64,000 bases of DNA from Chytriomyces cf. hyalinus JEL632 (lineage: Eukaryota > Chytridiomycota > Chytridiomycetes > Chytridiales > Chytriomycetaceae): assembly GCA_025435555.1 (NCBI GenBank), contig JAIWWG010000103.1:1-64000 (forward strand). The letters run 5' to 3'. The translations under genes and the position numbers were made by a program. Below the pieces are notes generated by a model, which had not been told where the DNA came from, did no database searches, and saw nothing but the letters and a program-made list of their open reading frames with translations. Below are positions 35,200 to 46,386 of this stretch, one piece after another (position 1 is the stretch's first letter; each line of letters begins with the position of its first letter).

Positions 35200-35763
35200 T
35201 CACGAATCCACAGCTTGAGCAAGAATGCGCACTTTTTTTTTAAGCGCTTCATTCTCTGCAACAAGAGCAGTATTTGCTTCTTTCAGAGTCTTGTTTTCGT
35301 TTAAAACTTGCGCCAAGAGCGTCGAAACGGGATCCAATACGGCTGAAATCTGATCGCCAATTTGCGGTGCGTCCTCTTCCTCCTCATAGTCACCCATCGG
35401 AATTTGCGAGGCAGGCGGTGTTTGGCGATCAGCCATGATCGAGTACGGCGGTGGCACAGTTGTTCGCGGCGCTGGAGTTGGCGAGGACGGTGCTGCTGCA
35501 CGGGGTTGTTGCTGCTGTGCCCTCACTGGAGTCGTCGGCGTGGCATAGGGGGTGTATCGTTGACTCGAGGATGATGATCCTGCTTGTGGTTGAGTCTGTT
35601 GTTGTTGACCTGCGGGCACCCATCCGTTCCAGCCGTGACCCTTCGTACAGCGCCAGAACAGGCGGCCTGGATTTGCCTCTGTACGACTCTCTGCTTGCTC
35701 ACATTCGCCGTTGCAGACAACTCCGTTTTCCTTCTTTCGGCATCGCATCGTTTTTTTGGACAA
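35200..35763 (-). CDS. Small GRF-type zinc-finger protein with C-terminal coiled coil
   Basis: A single exon encodes 187 aa. The N-terminal ~45 residues show Cys residues around EANPGRLFWRC and GHGWNGWV, which fits the GRF zinc finger (named for its Gly-Arg-Phe core; here NPGRLF). GRF fingers bind single-stranded nucleic acid in repair and topoisomerase proteins. A Gln/Pro/Ser-rich linker follows, then an acidic DYEEEED patch and a leucine/asparagine coiled coil of about 45 residues (LLAQVLNENKTLKEANTALV). The gene is convergent with the PHO84-like gene, the stops being about 205 bp apart. Confidence 0.65.
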   Translation of the reverse strand: MSKKTMRCRKKENGVVCNGECEQAESRTEANPGRLFWRCTKGHGWNGWVPAGQQQQTQPQAGSSSSSQRYTPYATPTTPVRAQQQQPRAAAPSSPTPAPRTTVPPPYSIMADRQTPPASQIPMGDYEEEEDAPQIGDQISAVLDPVSTLLAQVLNENKTLKEANTALVAENEALKKKVRILAQAVDS

Positions 35764-36094
35764 GTTTTTGATTTGACAAGCTCACCGCTGGAATGTTGTG
35801 TTTTTATGTTTGCATCATGCCTGCCACATCATCCGGCTTGGCCCATGCGTCTCAACTCTGCAGCGGTGGAGCAGCCAGACAACCAACCGCTGCCTGATCT
35901 GACACCTCTGAATAATAAAGAATAACGTGATTCTTTCGTATTTGTGCATTGCCTACCTACCTTGATACACCATCAGCAAGGATAGTGACAGAGTAAAGAA
36001 GATAATCAAGAGAAGATAAACAGAACCGCACCTGTTTCAAGCCATTGACCAGTTGACCAGTTGCTCCATAATATAAAATCAAACAACAACAGAA
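35764..36094. other. Divergent intergenic region
   Basis: This stretch lies between the GRF-type gene (minus) and the OsmC-like gene (plus). No gene or recognisable site is seen; an AATAATAAAG stretch lies near 35910. Confidence 0.5.
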
Positions 36095-36780
36095 ATGCTC
36101 TCCAGCGCGAGATCATGCGCAACCCGGCTACGTGCGAAATGCGGCACCTGCAGACACCTCCTTTCCACAGCAGTATCTCTGTGCAGGTTTGATGCGAACC
36201 GCGAAGTGACAAACGTGGTGGTCAGTTTGATTAGGCAACACCTTTGGCAGCAATTCAAACCAGAAAACTCAGGTCACATCAGATGCTGCTCCTGCGCAAA
36301 ACAAGTTTCGATTCATTGGTCGCGATCAGGCTTCGAATGCGCAAGTTGCGATGGCAGTGAGTGTCATCCACCCATAATGATGATAATCAGCCATTGAAAT
36401 TCACTCGCAACTAGATCAACCACACCGACACAACAGCCACAACTCCCATGTCTCTCCTACTGATTGCACTGGGCGGATGCATGGCTATGAACGTGCAGCT
36501 GCTCCTTTCAAACAAGAAACTTCCCGTGTCCAGCATCAGGACAGAGATTCGTGCGCAGAAACGGAAAGCGCCGATTGCTGCGTTGAAGGACACGGAGCCG
36601 TGGGAGAGCATCCATGTGCATTTGATTATAGAGTCCGACGATGTTGAGGAGATGCATCGGAAAGAAAATACTGTCCGCGAACTGGTTGCTGCAAGTATTG
36701 AAAAGTATTGTGGCGTGCACAAGACTTTGCAAGCTGAAATCAGTTGGGATCATTCTGTCGAAAGTGCGGTTGTTAAGTGA
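36095..36780 (+). CDS. OsmC-like protein, probably mitochondrial
   Basis: The last exon (about 36437-36780) is a good OsmC C-terminal half: PMSLLLIALGGCMAMNVQLL holds the first catalytic Cys in the LLxALGxC context, and EKYCGVHKTL holds the second. OsmC/YhfA proteins use such a Cys pair to reduce organic hydroperoxides. The N-terminal exon from 36095 (MLSSARSCATRLRAKC) is Arg/Ser-rich without acidic residues, as expected for a mitochondrial presequence. The middle (36180-36436) cannot be joined in frame by eye: introns near 36187 and 36360-36436 are likely. The start and middle are provisional; the C-terminal exon is more secure. Confidence 0.6.
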
Positions 36781-36885
36781 GGTGTTGATTGGATGCAGAA
36801 TAGAAGAACTCTCGCGTTTTTGCCAAATCAGGAATCTGCCAGTTTCAGGTTCATTTTGAAACAGTTCAAACAACACCTTCATCAT

Positions 36886-37851
36886 ATGGCCCAAGAGGAT
36901 ACCCATTCATCATATCTGCTGCTGCTAGAAAGCGTCGATGGCGCTATATACAGCATTTACATTACCATCTTTGGAGTCGGCATTCTGCTAAACGGCTGGA
37001 TCACCGCGGCAGCAATATACCACAGAGAAAAGCTACTGAAAACAAGAATCGACCGCCAGATCTTGTTCATCTTAGTCACATGCTTGGTATGGTCCACTGG
37101 AAGCATTACTCACGGGATCCTACATAACCTCGGCCAGGAATCTGTCATACGAAACAATGCGTACGCAATCTGCTCATCAATTTCAGTTGGACTTCTTGTG
37201 TGTGGAAATCTGTTTCTCGCGGTGGAGCGGTTCTGCATGATCTTCCAAAAGCCAAGCCAGTTTTCAACCAATCTTTATTCATTCATTGTGTTTGTGCTTG
37301 CAGTGCATGTGGCAATTGTGTCGGTTATATTCACGCTGTCACCCAGCACGGATGGAATGATGCCTCAAAGTCGCGAGTTTCAAAAGATTTGGGCATGGGA
37401 TATTGCATTTGCTTTCGTGTTTGCCAACACGCTCATTTTCTGGCTGTACACTTCCACGTACTTGTACTCAACAAAAGTCCTTCGCAGCAACGCCAGCTTT
37501 CTCGAAGCAGTGAAGCGCAGCAACTCCATCAATACCTCAAATCCTACAATCAACAACAACTCGGACCTTTTATGCATCGAAACTGAGCGTAAACTGTTGG
37601 CGAATTCGCTCATCATGTCGTGTGTGTTGAGCGTGTGCTATGTCCCAATCATGGTGTTTGTGGTCGCCACTGTGTTTACAAGCATTCGGAAGGAGGATAG
37701 TTTGTTTTTGCGGTACGTGGGCCAGTTTTTCGCAGCGATTGATGTTGTGTGTACGCCGGTGCTGGTGCTCTACTTTTCGCGAAACTTTCGATTGGCGGCG
37801 TGGAGTGTGCGCAATCAAGTGGGTTCAGCAGGACGGGATGTGAATTTGTAA
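36886..37851 (+). CDS. Rhodopsin-like 7TM receptor 1
   Basis: A single exon encodes 321 aa from the ATG at 36886; an earlier in-frame ATG at 36793 lies only 13 bp past the upstream stop. Seven hydrophobic segments are visible. Family-like marks are TRIDRQILFILVTCLVW in TM2, GNLFLAVERFCMI at the end of TM3 (ERF in the position of DRY), and IDVVCTPVLVLYFSRNFR in TM7/helix 8 (in the place of NPxxY). The third cytosolic loop is Ser/Asn-rich. Two paralogues lie at 51648-53326 and 53782-54807. Rhodopsin-like GPCRs are rare in fungi and better kept in early-diverging lineages; ligand and G protein are unknown. Confidence 0.65.
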   Translation: MAQEDTHSSYLLLLESVDGAIYSIYITIFGVGILLNGWITAAAIYHREKLLKTRIDRQILFILVTCLVWSTGSITHGILHNLGQESVIRNNAYAICSSISVGLLVCGNLFLAVERFCMIFQKPSQFSTNLYSFIVFVLAVHVAIVSVIFTLSPSTDGMMPQSREFQKIWAWDIAFAFVFANTLIFWLYTSTYLYSTKVLRSNASFLEAVKRSNSINTSNPTINNNSDLLCIETERKLLANSLIMSCVLSVCYVPIMVFVVATVFTSIRKEDSLFLRYVGQFFAAIDVVCTPVLVLYFSRNFRLAAWSVRNQVGSAGRDVNL

Positions 37852-38043
37852 CTTGGGAAGAGGATTTAGAATCAAGAAAAGGAGGATCAGTTATCAGGAT
37901 CTATCTTTCCTCATTACACTTGTGAGGCGCTGGCGCCCCAAACGGAACCTAGCCGGAGCATAGTTCACTGCACGTGTAGTTGCGGCACGTGATGGAAGCC
38001 CATTCTGATTGGTTGCTTTACCTTTTTCTTGCTGAAAAGTAAA

Positions 38044-39736
38044 ATGAAACGTCAAACCAACAGCAACGAATTTAAACAGCCGAAATCCAACCAACCACCG
38101 CACTCCCGCACTCGCACTCGCAATAGCCTGCTCAACCCTCTTGCAATGATGAACATTGCCCGTCGCAGCACAAGTCGCACTCGCATCCACTTTATGCACA
38201 ACACACACATTCACATTGGTCGATCCACGCAGCCGCCCTCGCTCCTCTTTGCACATCTCAATTCTCTCGCACCGCAGTCCCGCACCCACACACACTCAGC
38301 GCCAACATCAGCAGCAGCAACAGCAGCATCCGAAATCGCAGCAGATTGCGCTGCCGCCTCATACAGAGATACGCGCAAAGTCATTGAATCAACAGATTCA
38401 GTCACAAAAGTCATGACAACCGTTGCCGTGGATCGCGGCATCCCCGTCGATCTGTACCATGAGATTCATGGCAACGGCAAGCACAAGGTGCTTTTCATCA
38501 CCGGATGGGCGGGATCTTGTGACAACTGGCGATTCCAGACAGAGTTCTTTGGAAGGCATGGAGACTTTGAAGTGTGCATTTATGAGAATAGGGGGTCTGG
38601 GTTCTCTTCTTCTCCGCCAAAAAACTATAGCATGCAGGATATGGCGAAAGACGCTGTGGATCTGATGAATCAGTTGGGCTGGTCTTCTGCACACGTGGTT
38701 GGTGTCTCGATGGGTGGAATGGTAAGCAACCTTTTATTTTTGCGACGTGACGTGGGTGACAAAAAGAGATGGACTAATTTTTTGAATCTTGGAACTTGTC
38801 AGATTGCCCAAGAGCTTGCGTTGCTGGCACCCGCGCGTATCAAATCATTAACGCTTGCATCAACATGCTCGGCACGAGCTATGCCGCCCATGAAACATAT
38901 TCCCTGGCTCATTTCCTCATTCACAAAGATTGCCCTTGGCATTGAAAAGGTCAAAAACTTGATGCCTTTCTTCCTATACAGCCAGGTATATACATCGACT
39001 TACTGGAAAGGATTCCAAATATCTTAAGTTTTGTTCACAGCGATGGTTGAACCTTCCCGCCCCAGCCAACAGCGGATTCACATCAAACCTCGATTATATG
39101 CTAAAATTCCACGGCGGCCGAATCGACAGCCGACCTCCACAATCCTTCTCAAGCGCACTCCGCCAACTCTCCGGCATCATCTCATTCCGCATCTCCAGCG
39201 CACGGCTGGACGAACTTAAAGACTATTTTCTACGAAGCAGTATCCCTGCCATGGTGATTCACGGGACTGAAGACGCACTCATACATTTACGGAGCAGTTG
39301 GGATCTCGCGAGGATGCTGGGCGCACGGCTTGTTGTGTTTGAAGGACGTGGGCATGCATTGAACCATGAAGATACGGAACTGTTCAACCGGTTATTACTG
39401 CGGCATTTTTATACGGCGATATTGCCGTCTTCGAATGTAACGAGTGGTAGTGGGCTTGGCATGGTGGAAGAAGCAGCGAGGCGGGCTGGTTGGTGGTTGA
39501 CGGAGGGTGAGTTTCGGGCGAAAGCGGCCATGGAGCGGATGAGGAATCAGATGCTTGGGTTTCGCGAATGGCTCATTTCGTTCTTTTGTCAGAAGGTGGA
39601 TTTGTTGGCAAGCAAGGTGGAGATTGAATGGTTGCCACCTGCAATAACTGCGGTGCCGCGAGAAAATTCTAGTCTGCGGGATACAGCCTCTTCTTCGAAA
39701 GAGATTGGTAGGATGGACGGGCCGGACATGAAATGA
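38044..39736 (+). CDS. Alpha/beta hydrolase, possibly mitochondrial
   Basis: Exons 38044-38721, 38803-38985 and 39041-39736 give up to 518 aa; internal ATGs at 38146 and 38149 are alternative starts. The N-terminal ~120 residues are Arg/Ser/His-rich and poor in acids, fitting a mitochondrial presequence. The hydrolase core begins near IPVDLYHEIHG. The catalytic triad candidates are Ser in GVSMGGM, Asp in IHGTEDALI and His in GRGHALNHE; an oxyanion-type stretch is FITGWAGSCDNW. A cap region lies between the Ser and Asp blocks, and a ~110-residue helical, basic C-terminal extension follows. The substrate (ester, lipid or peptide) cannot be told from sequence. Confidence 0.8.
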
Positions 39737-40019
39737 GTTCAGTGCCTTTCCTTTATTCGGAACTTGGAGCTTTGTTGTAGGACCTGATAATCTTTGCAAA
39801 TATTTTCAAGTGACATTCCCCATAATTTATGATAAAGACTAAGAAGGACATTCTTGTGTTAAGAAGGTGCGTTGAGCGAGTGTTTAGTTGTTGGTTAATT
39901 GAGATGGATTTGTCACACGATCAGATTTCCAAGCAGTTTAAATTTTGTATATTTTATGAGAGGGACACCAGGACTATGTACAAGAGGCATTAAGCTATAA
40001 AAAGTATCAGACACTGTGG

Positions 40020-40790
40020 CTAAAGGTCTTTCGCATGTTTCCATCGGATGAGGTCCTTCAACAGGCTCTTCAGTTTGACACCGCCGTGTTTCTCCATCAA
40101 TCCAAACACCTTCTCCGCCTGCCGCATAGATGCAGTGGATTCTGTGAGGCTGGCCACGAAACTCATACCGTCTGTATCGTCATCATTCTCTTCGTATCCA
40201 TCGTCGTACTCAGATTCCGAGTCTTCCGAGTCCTCGTACACGGGCAATCCCCGACTACGAAGGTGTGAAACAATCTGTTCCACCTGCTCCTCATTCAGAA
40301 ACTCATCTTCGTCCAAATCTTGCAGTTCAAGCGTTTCAACCGTTGCCTCGTCTGCCGTCCACACGCTCCGTGACATGTGCGATTTTGGGTGGTATGAGCT
40401 GGCAACTGTGTACAGGTCCGTGACTACACTTTGTCGTGAGGCTGCTTCGTCCGTGTAATCGCTTTCTGAATCATCGGAGGTTGTCATGTCGCTTCCGGTG
40501 TCGTCGTCGTCGTCATCTTCGTTTGTCTGCATGCTCCTGCTGGTCTGGCTTGAGTAGTAGTACTCAATCAGAAGGGAGTAGGTTCGTGCGTAGTGGCTGT
40601 TGCGATCGTAGTTGTCATGTGGGTCATGTTGTTGTTCGGGCAAGTCTTGGTCGACAAGGGTTGCGGGGGAGGGGATATCAGGAAGAGGTTTATCGACGTT
40701 GTGTAGTTTGCCGAGTGAAGCTGATCGAGTTGGGATGCGAGGTTTCCTGGAAATGTTGGGCATTGGGGGCGGGGCTTTGACGGAATACAA
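40020..40790 (-). CDS. Acidic Ser/Asp-rich protein, unknown
   Basis: A single 256-aa exon. A short Pro-rich N-terminus (KAPPPMPNISRKPRIPTRSAS, KPLPDIPSP) is followed by an Asp run (six consecutive Asp), Ser/Glu acidic blocks (EDSEDSESEYDD) and a compact basic, helical C-terminus of about 45 residues (QAEKVFGLMEKHGGVKLKSLL). The Pro-rich part could bind SH3 domains. No family is recognised. The open frame ends cleanly near the convergent hydrolase gene. Confidence 0.55.
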   Translation of the reverse strand: MYSVKAPPPMPNISRKPRIPTRSASLGKLHNVDKPLPDIPSPATLVDQDLPEQQHDPHDNYDRNSHYARTYSLLIEYYYSSQTSRSMQTNEDDDDDDTGSDMTTSDDSESDYTDEAASRQSVVTDLYTVASSYHPKSHMSRSVWTADEATVETLELQDLDEDEFLNEEQVEQIVSHLRSRGLPVYEDSEDSESEYDDGYEENDDDTDGMSFVASLTESTASMRQAEKVFGLMEKHGGVKLKSLLKDLIRWKHAKDL

Positions 40791-43700
40791 GGGTCAACAA
40801 AAAGAGACCGTCAGTTGTGAAACAGGAGCACTTTATATGCAAAAGTCCAACTAATGAGAAATATGAAATCGTCATCAGCGCGGGTCAGGGTATCAATTTA
40901 TTACGGTTTTTAGCGAGCGAAACTGGATTTATTTCGTGTGTGGAGATCAACAGAGGAAGTAGAGATGGGGAGGGCATGGGACAGAGGGAGTGGTTTTGGA
41001 ATGAGATTTCGGCGTGCAAAAAATAAGCCGAATGAGATTTCCAACTCCCAAAATGACATTCGCGCACAAGCTGGACATTCAAAAATCACTGAAACCGGAG
41101 TTGGCGCCTCGTTTTTGTAATTTTTTATTTCGCTTTGTCCGTGCGGCCTTTTTAGTTTCAGAGAATGCGCTTGTGTGGCTTTGTTCAAACACAGACACAT
41201 GCCTTGATTGAATTCCAGATCTTTGAACTCTGAAACACTTCTCCCTCAAACCCCATCCTGTTGAGATGAACACCCTCAGAAGCGCCGTTGAAATCTGCAT
41301 CGAAATCGCAGTGTTACCAACAGGCATTTCTCCCACCAATTCATTGACGGCGCTAAATACATTCGTAACGTTACGCAGACAGTCCACCTTGAAAAATCAA
41401 ACGGCACGTCATTGTCCGCGCACAAGAATGAAGCGGATGTTTTCTTTGTGTGCGGCTAGGATTGTATTTTTACGGCAGTTGAAGTTGGAAGAACGTTAGG
41501 GTTGATTTCCGCGTGGCGCTGCAGAGTTTCGAACCACAGTCGAGCAAAGTACTGCTGTGCCCGTCCCGTCCCGTGCGTGGTTTGAACCCCTTCGCTGACT
41601 CTTGTGAAAATGCAAACAACGTGATGAAACGTGTGCAATTTTCTATACTTGAAAGTCACCTTGACCGGTCCAGTCTTTCTCACCCAAAACCAATTTGAAA
41701 CTCAACAAAAAACGAACCAAAAGTGATTCAGTAAAAGGAAGAGAATACCCCGTGGCCGGCATCTTATTCTCTATGAGCAGGACTTGTCCGCATGCCCTGA
41801 CCAGGTGGTCTTGCGTGGAGATGCCAAAACAAATTGGGGTATTATCCGAATTACCAAAAGACGCTGCTGGCATTTTAGCATGCTTCCCCATGTGCGGCTA
41901 GTGGTTAGCCGCTAATCCGAACCCGGCTGGCTGCGGGATTCGAACCCGGGTTGCTGGCTCGGCTATCTCACACCAATGCTGACGGTGCGGAATTAGTTAC
42001 CAGGTCTGAATTCAACGAATTTAGGAAGAAGGACAACAGTTTGGAGAAATAATAGCCCTCTTGTTTTTTGCGTGTTTGCCAATATCAAAAAAATTAGAAT
42101 GAATTACCAAGAGCGTGGATAAGTGACACAAGAAAAATGACGAAATTCAAATGACGAAATTCGAGCTCTTTTTCTCCCGCACAATAGTCGCAAGCACAGG
42201 TGTCCGTTTTTCCACCAGCAAGGTACAGAAGGTGCTGATGGATCCAACGATTTCACAGTTCTCTCCCATTAGCGAAAACGAGTCAATAAATATACAACAG
42301 CCAAAAACACTATAACTTGCTCCGAAATTGTTCAAAAGGTACTCACTTTCCACTTGGGCATACCACCAGCTACAAATCGTCATGTGGAACAAACACGAGA
42401 CTGCAGCCATCGGGAAGACGGCAGAACCATTTTGGCAACTTACCTTTGTGAAACTGGTGCAGATCCTTTTAACACAAAGTGGATGGTGTGAGCGGGTTGC
42501 CTGATGAAAAGGGATGGGAGGACGAACTTTCTCTGGGAAACTGGTAATTCGCTCGTACGTTGCGTCGACAGACCCAGCAATTCTCCTTCTTCTCCTTCAA
42601 ACGATGTCCTTTCAACGCGACACCCACTTTTTCGGCTACAGGCCACTTAGAATCAGGCCGTGAATTCATAACAGGGGTTCAATACCGATGCGTGTGGGGT
42701 GCTGATCTGCTTTATTGGTTGAAACCCCCAGACACTCAGAATACTCCATGTTTGGGAAGGTTATTCCTCGGTGTCGAGCACGGAAATAATTCTGGCTGGA
42801 TTCCAAACTGGCATCATTGTTTGACCAGAAAATGGCACCAGTTTTTTTGTTTTATTCGACACGTTGAGCCTTACTCCTCCTTCGCAGCCAGCCCAACAAC
42901 AGTGAACCTGGTTACATGAGTGTCGTGAGCCAGAAACTGGTGCAAGACGTCGCAGCCGCAGCCACAAAAGCGCCATTATCCTCAGCATCGCCGTGACGAA
43001 CCGGCCCCACTTTTATTGCCCCACTTGCAAAAAAAAAAATGCAACAAAATGCAAGTCCGTTTCATCCTCAAGTGGCCGTGCGTCAATCAGTCTGTCTTGC
43101 GATAATTAAGCATGTTGAGTCGGCAATTCTGTGTCTGCTAGCGCGTTCCGTTGTAGTTAGAGGTGAGATGGTTTCATTTGCATTTGCCCGCTTGACAAAG
43201 TGGTTCAAGCGGCTGTACCTCCCGCGTCTAACCAGATTATCTGAAGCGGGCTCGCGGCTTCCAATCGGATGTTTGTGAAACCGTATTGCTCATTGGCAGG
43301 TGACAAAAGGGTTGGGGAGGCCATACACTCTTGTAAATGTGCTGTTCTTGTGAGTCAGCCGATTCTTTTTGGAGTAAAGTGGATCTGAAGTCACGGTTTC
43401 TCGAAGGAACCGGAAGAACACATTATTCGATTTTGAGGCAGGCGTGGGAAGATGTCAACGCGCGTTCGAGTCAAGGATGCTCGTCGATGGACGCTGTACA
43501 AGGATCAGCATGTGACGGAAGAGTTGGCACCGCAGCCATTCGATCACGATTGTTTGGCAAGTTTCCAGTTCGGCATGCGCAGTTGACGCACAATGATCAA
43601 GACTGCGCCTCCTTTGTTTGCGATGGCACAAATATACAACACGAATCTGTGAGTGCAACTTCATTGATTCAATTTCGGAGGATATGCTCATTTGTTTTTT

Positions 43701-44289
43701 CCATTCGCACAGGCGTGTTTTACGCGCGTTCAACAGCCAAGAAGCTTTGTGGAAGCTCAAAGAAATCGTGCGAGTCGGGAGAATGAAAAAATACGGTGAT
43801 TTGAAGCATTACCCGCGCTGCGATGTGGAACTGAGTAAAAAAACAAAGTACTGCCCAATGCGAGCCTCTGCTTGTTGGACCAGGTTCAAATCAGATGGTA
43901 CAGCCATTAAGGGTCCGAGCTATACGACCTCGATGACTCTTCATTGCACTGGACTTCAAAATCGCATAAATCACTTTTCGACGCGTAAACAATGGCCATT
44001 GCATCGTTTTGCCAAGACTTGTCGATATACGTATGTTTCAAAACGAGAATAAAAATGTCTTTTCCATACTCTGTTTGCTCCTTTGAGGCAACTCTCTCTA
44101 TGTATGGTTGTGGGGATTGGAAACGGGGTGGTTGAGACAGCCATCCAAATGTTCATGGTGGGGAATGCATCAGAGCAAGGATAAATATGAAAAACAGTGC
44201 AGAGTGACGGTAGCACAACGAATCCATTTTATCGCCATATGCGGAATAATAAATCAGGCAATACTGGGCTTCACTTTCAACCAAAGAAC
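40791..44289. other. Gene-poor region, 3.5 kb
   Basis: No gene is supported in this stretch, which is remarkable beside the otherwise dense window. Open frames are short on both strands, codon patterns look random, and no domain is seen. A 43-codon ATG frame begins near 43454 (MSTRVRVKDARRW) and might be a remnant exon. A tRNA-like palindromic island lies at 41893-41970. No terminal repeats or transposase or reverse-transcriptase motifs were found, so the origin is unknown. Confidence 0.65.
41893..41970 (-). other. tRNA-like/palindromic island
   Basis: The plus strand has a perfect hairpin GCGGCTA-GTGGT-TAGCCGC. About 20 bases on, the minus strand reads GGGTTCGAATCCC, the textbook T-arm and B box of a tRNA gene. 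A full cloverleaf could not be drawn: no matching acceptor stem or anticodon arm was found at proper spacing. It may be a tRNA relic or the head of a SINE. Confidence 0.4.
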
Positions 44290-46243
44290 TCAACTGCTGG
44301 CTAAAAATTGTAAAAAATTAGACAACCCACTCCTCCTCTTTTTCACGTCCTTTCCGCTTTTAGCGTGACCGTCATCCTCCTTCAATTTTTGCTGTTTTCC
44401 TCGGCTCTTGCCATCCGTCATCACCACCGGTGTAGGTGGAGTGTGCGCCACAACAACCGTCGAAGCCGAGGACGACACAGCGGATACTGGACTTTTCATT
44501 TCAGAAACGGATGCCAAAGTCGCTAAAGAAGATCGGGTATTCAAGTTGTACGCAGAAGGGCCCGGTTTGGCGGCCAAAGTCGGAGTCACAAGAACCGATT
44601 CCACTTTTGCAATCGGTTCCACTTTTAGTTCGACGTTTTGAATCACGCGCATTCGATTCAGGGTAATGACGCGTGTGACTTTGGAGACAATCAGTTGCTC
44701 TCCACGGCTTCGGTGGTGGTGGTCCTCGTCGATTTCTAATCCTTCTTCGGCATCGGGTTCAAATACGCTGGCAGGCGTTGCGTCTCCGACAAGTTCAACG
44801 GATGAATTTGAAGTCTCCGACAGAATCGATGGCGGTGAGGCTGTGCTTTCAGGTTCGGGTGCGGTTTCGTATACAGAGATTGAAAACTTGGATGCTTCGT
44901 CCTGTTCAGCAGACGGCGCAATCAGAGCTTGCGGATCAGCCGGCGTGATTGGACTCTGCCCATTTGACGAGCCACTGTCACTCGAAACTTCTCCTTCCAA
45001 AACAGAAGGAACCCAATGTTTCACATAGTACTCTTCAATGACAAATTCAATGTCATGAGACGCGGAAAGTTCGGTCGGTGCTGAAGATGAAATGGAATCG
45101 TTCCTGTACGATTCGGTATCCGCGTTGCTGTCATCATACGCACCCAATAGACTATACGTACTTGGTTGCGGGGTGATGCGTCTTCTGGGAGTTTTATCTC
45201 CTTCTGAAGTTGGGCTCGACATTGCTTGGAGGAGGAGCAAGTCTTCCATATGTAACGCGCTGGCACTCATTTTGCGGCGGGACATTTGCGCGCTTAAAGC
45301 TTGTGGGCTCAAGGCGTGTTCAGGGACCAAGTCACCGATTTCACCCATGATTCCGGCATATGTTTCCAAAAGTTGAGAGTGGCCCGATGCGCTGGGTCTG
45401 CGTTGGTCGACCAATGGAATGGTGGTTCGCTCAGGTGCCACAATTGGGAGCATGGACATGTTATGAATCGTGTGGGTGCTCTCTTGGCTCGTGCGACTGG
45501 ATGTTTCAAAGTCGTCATTGTCGAATTCGGTTTGTGTAAAGTCAGGGTCTGTTGTTGTGACGTCAGTCCGTGTCAAGTAGTCGTACGAGTGAATCTCGCT
45601 GTCTGTGGTGCCTGAGGGCAGACGGTGTGATGGCTGCGAGTACGAGAATGCGTCCAGATCTGGCCTGGTGTATGTGCGCTTGAGGGTTGGGTCGCCTGAA
45701 TAGAGGGAGCTGCAATTGGGGGTGAGACAGTCGGAGATTAAAATGAAACAGTGGAACAAACCTGTACGAGTAACGCTTGGACAGCAGCTTCCTGTACGAG
45801 CGCGAGAGCGTCTCTGGCGCCATGGTCAGCACGGGCGTCCCAGTCTCGATGGGCGTGTCCGTCACGTCGTCGTAGTAGTCCTCGGGGTAGTAGAAGCACT
45901 TGGACGCTCCCTCGGCAGAGAAGTCTCGGCTGCCCATCCCAGCACCCGCATCCACGGTCTTTGCATCGAGCGACAGCGGGCCTGTTGTTTGCTGTAGCGC
46001 TACTACTTCAAAGTCAGGGTCGCTGCTGGGCTGAAACATGTTGGATATGGCGCTCTTGAACCCATGTGGTCGGGACGGTTTTGGCCGCACAGAGGACGAT
46101 GCGGGCTGCATGGGTGTGCTTGCAGTTGCAGTGGTCTGGATGTTGAGCAGAGCGCGTGGCTTTGACTGCATCTGCTGGGTGCGGTTGAGGTTGGAGTGGT
46201 TTGGTGGGTAGTTAGGCCTGATTTGTTCAGCTTTATTTATCAT
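44290..46243 (-). CDS. Large disordered Ser-rich protein, unknown
   Basis: Two exons (46243-45762 and 45709-44290) join in phase 2 to give 633 aa. The chain is dominated by Ser, Thr, Pro and acidic residues with few hydrophobic clusters. More ordered-looking islands include CFYYPEDYYDDV, HDIEFVIEEYYVKHWVPSVL and a short beta-like stretch IVSKVTRVITLNRMRVIQNV. The C-terminus is basic (GKDVKKRRSGLSNFLQFL) and could form a membrane- or nucleus-targeting helix. Many Ser/Thr-Pro sites suggest phosphorylation. No family is recognised. Its start faces the cullin gene across 143 bp, so the two may share a promoter. Confidence 0.6.
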
Positions 46244-46386
46244 GGGTTGTTCCGCTCTATATTTGTAATATTAAGCACGCAGCAGAGTTCGAATCCGCTG
46301 GAACGTGATTGAGTGCATTGCGCGGATCAAGACTAAGCATAAACACTTGGTAAAGTTAAATAATAAATATAAACAAATCAGCATAC

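Noticed and set aside
41893-41970. A complete tRNA gene
   Set aside because: A T-arm is present, but no acceptor stem or anticodon arm fits at the correct spacing.
43337-44052. Overlapping frames in the gene-poor region
   Set aside because: No conserved motif; the only coding-like piece (from about 43454) stops after 43 codons and could not be extended.
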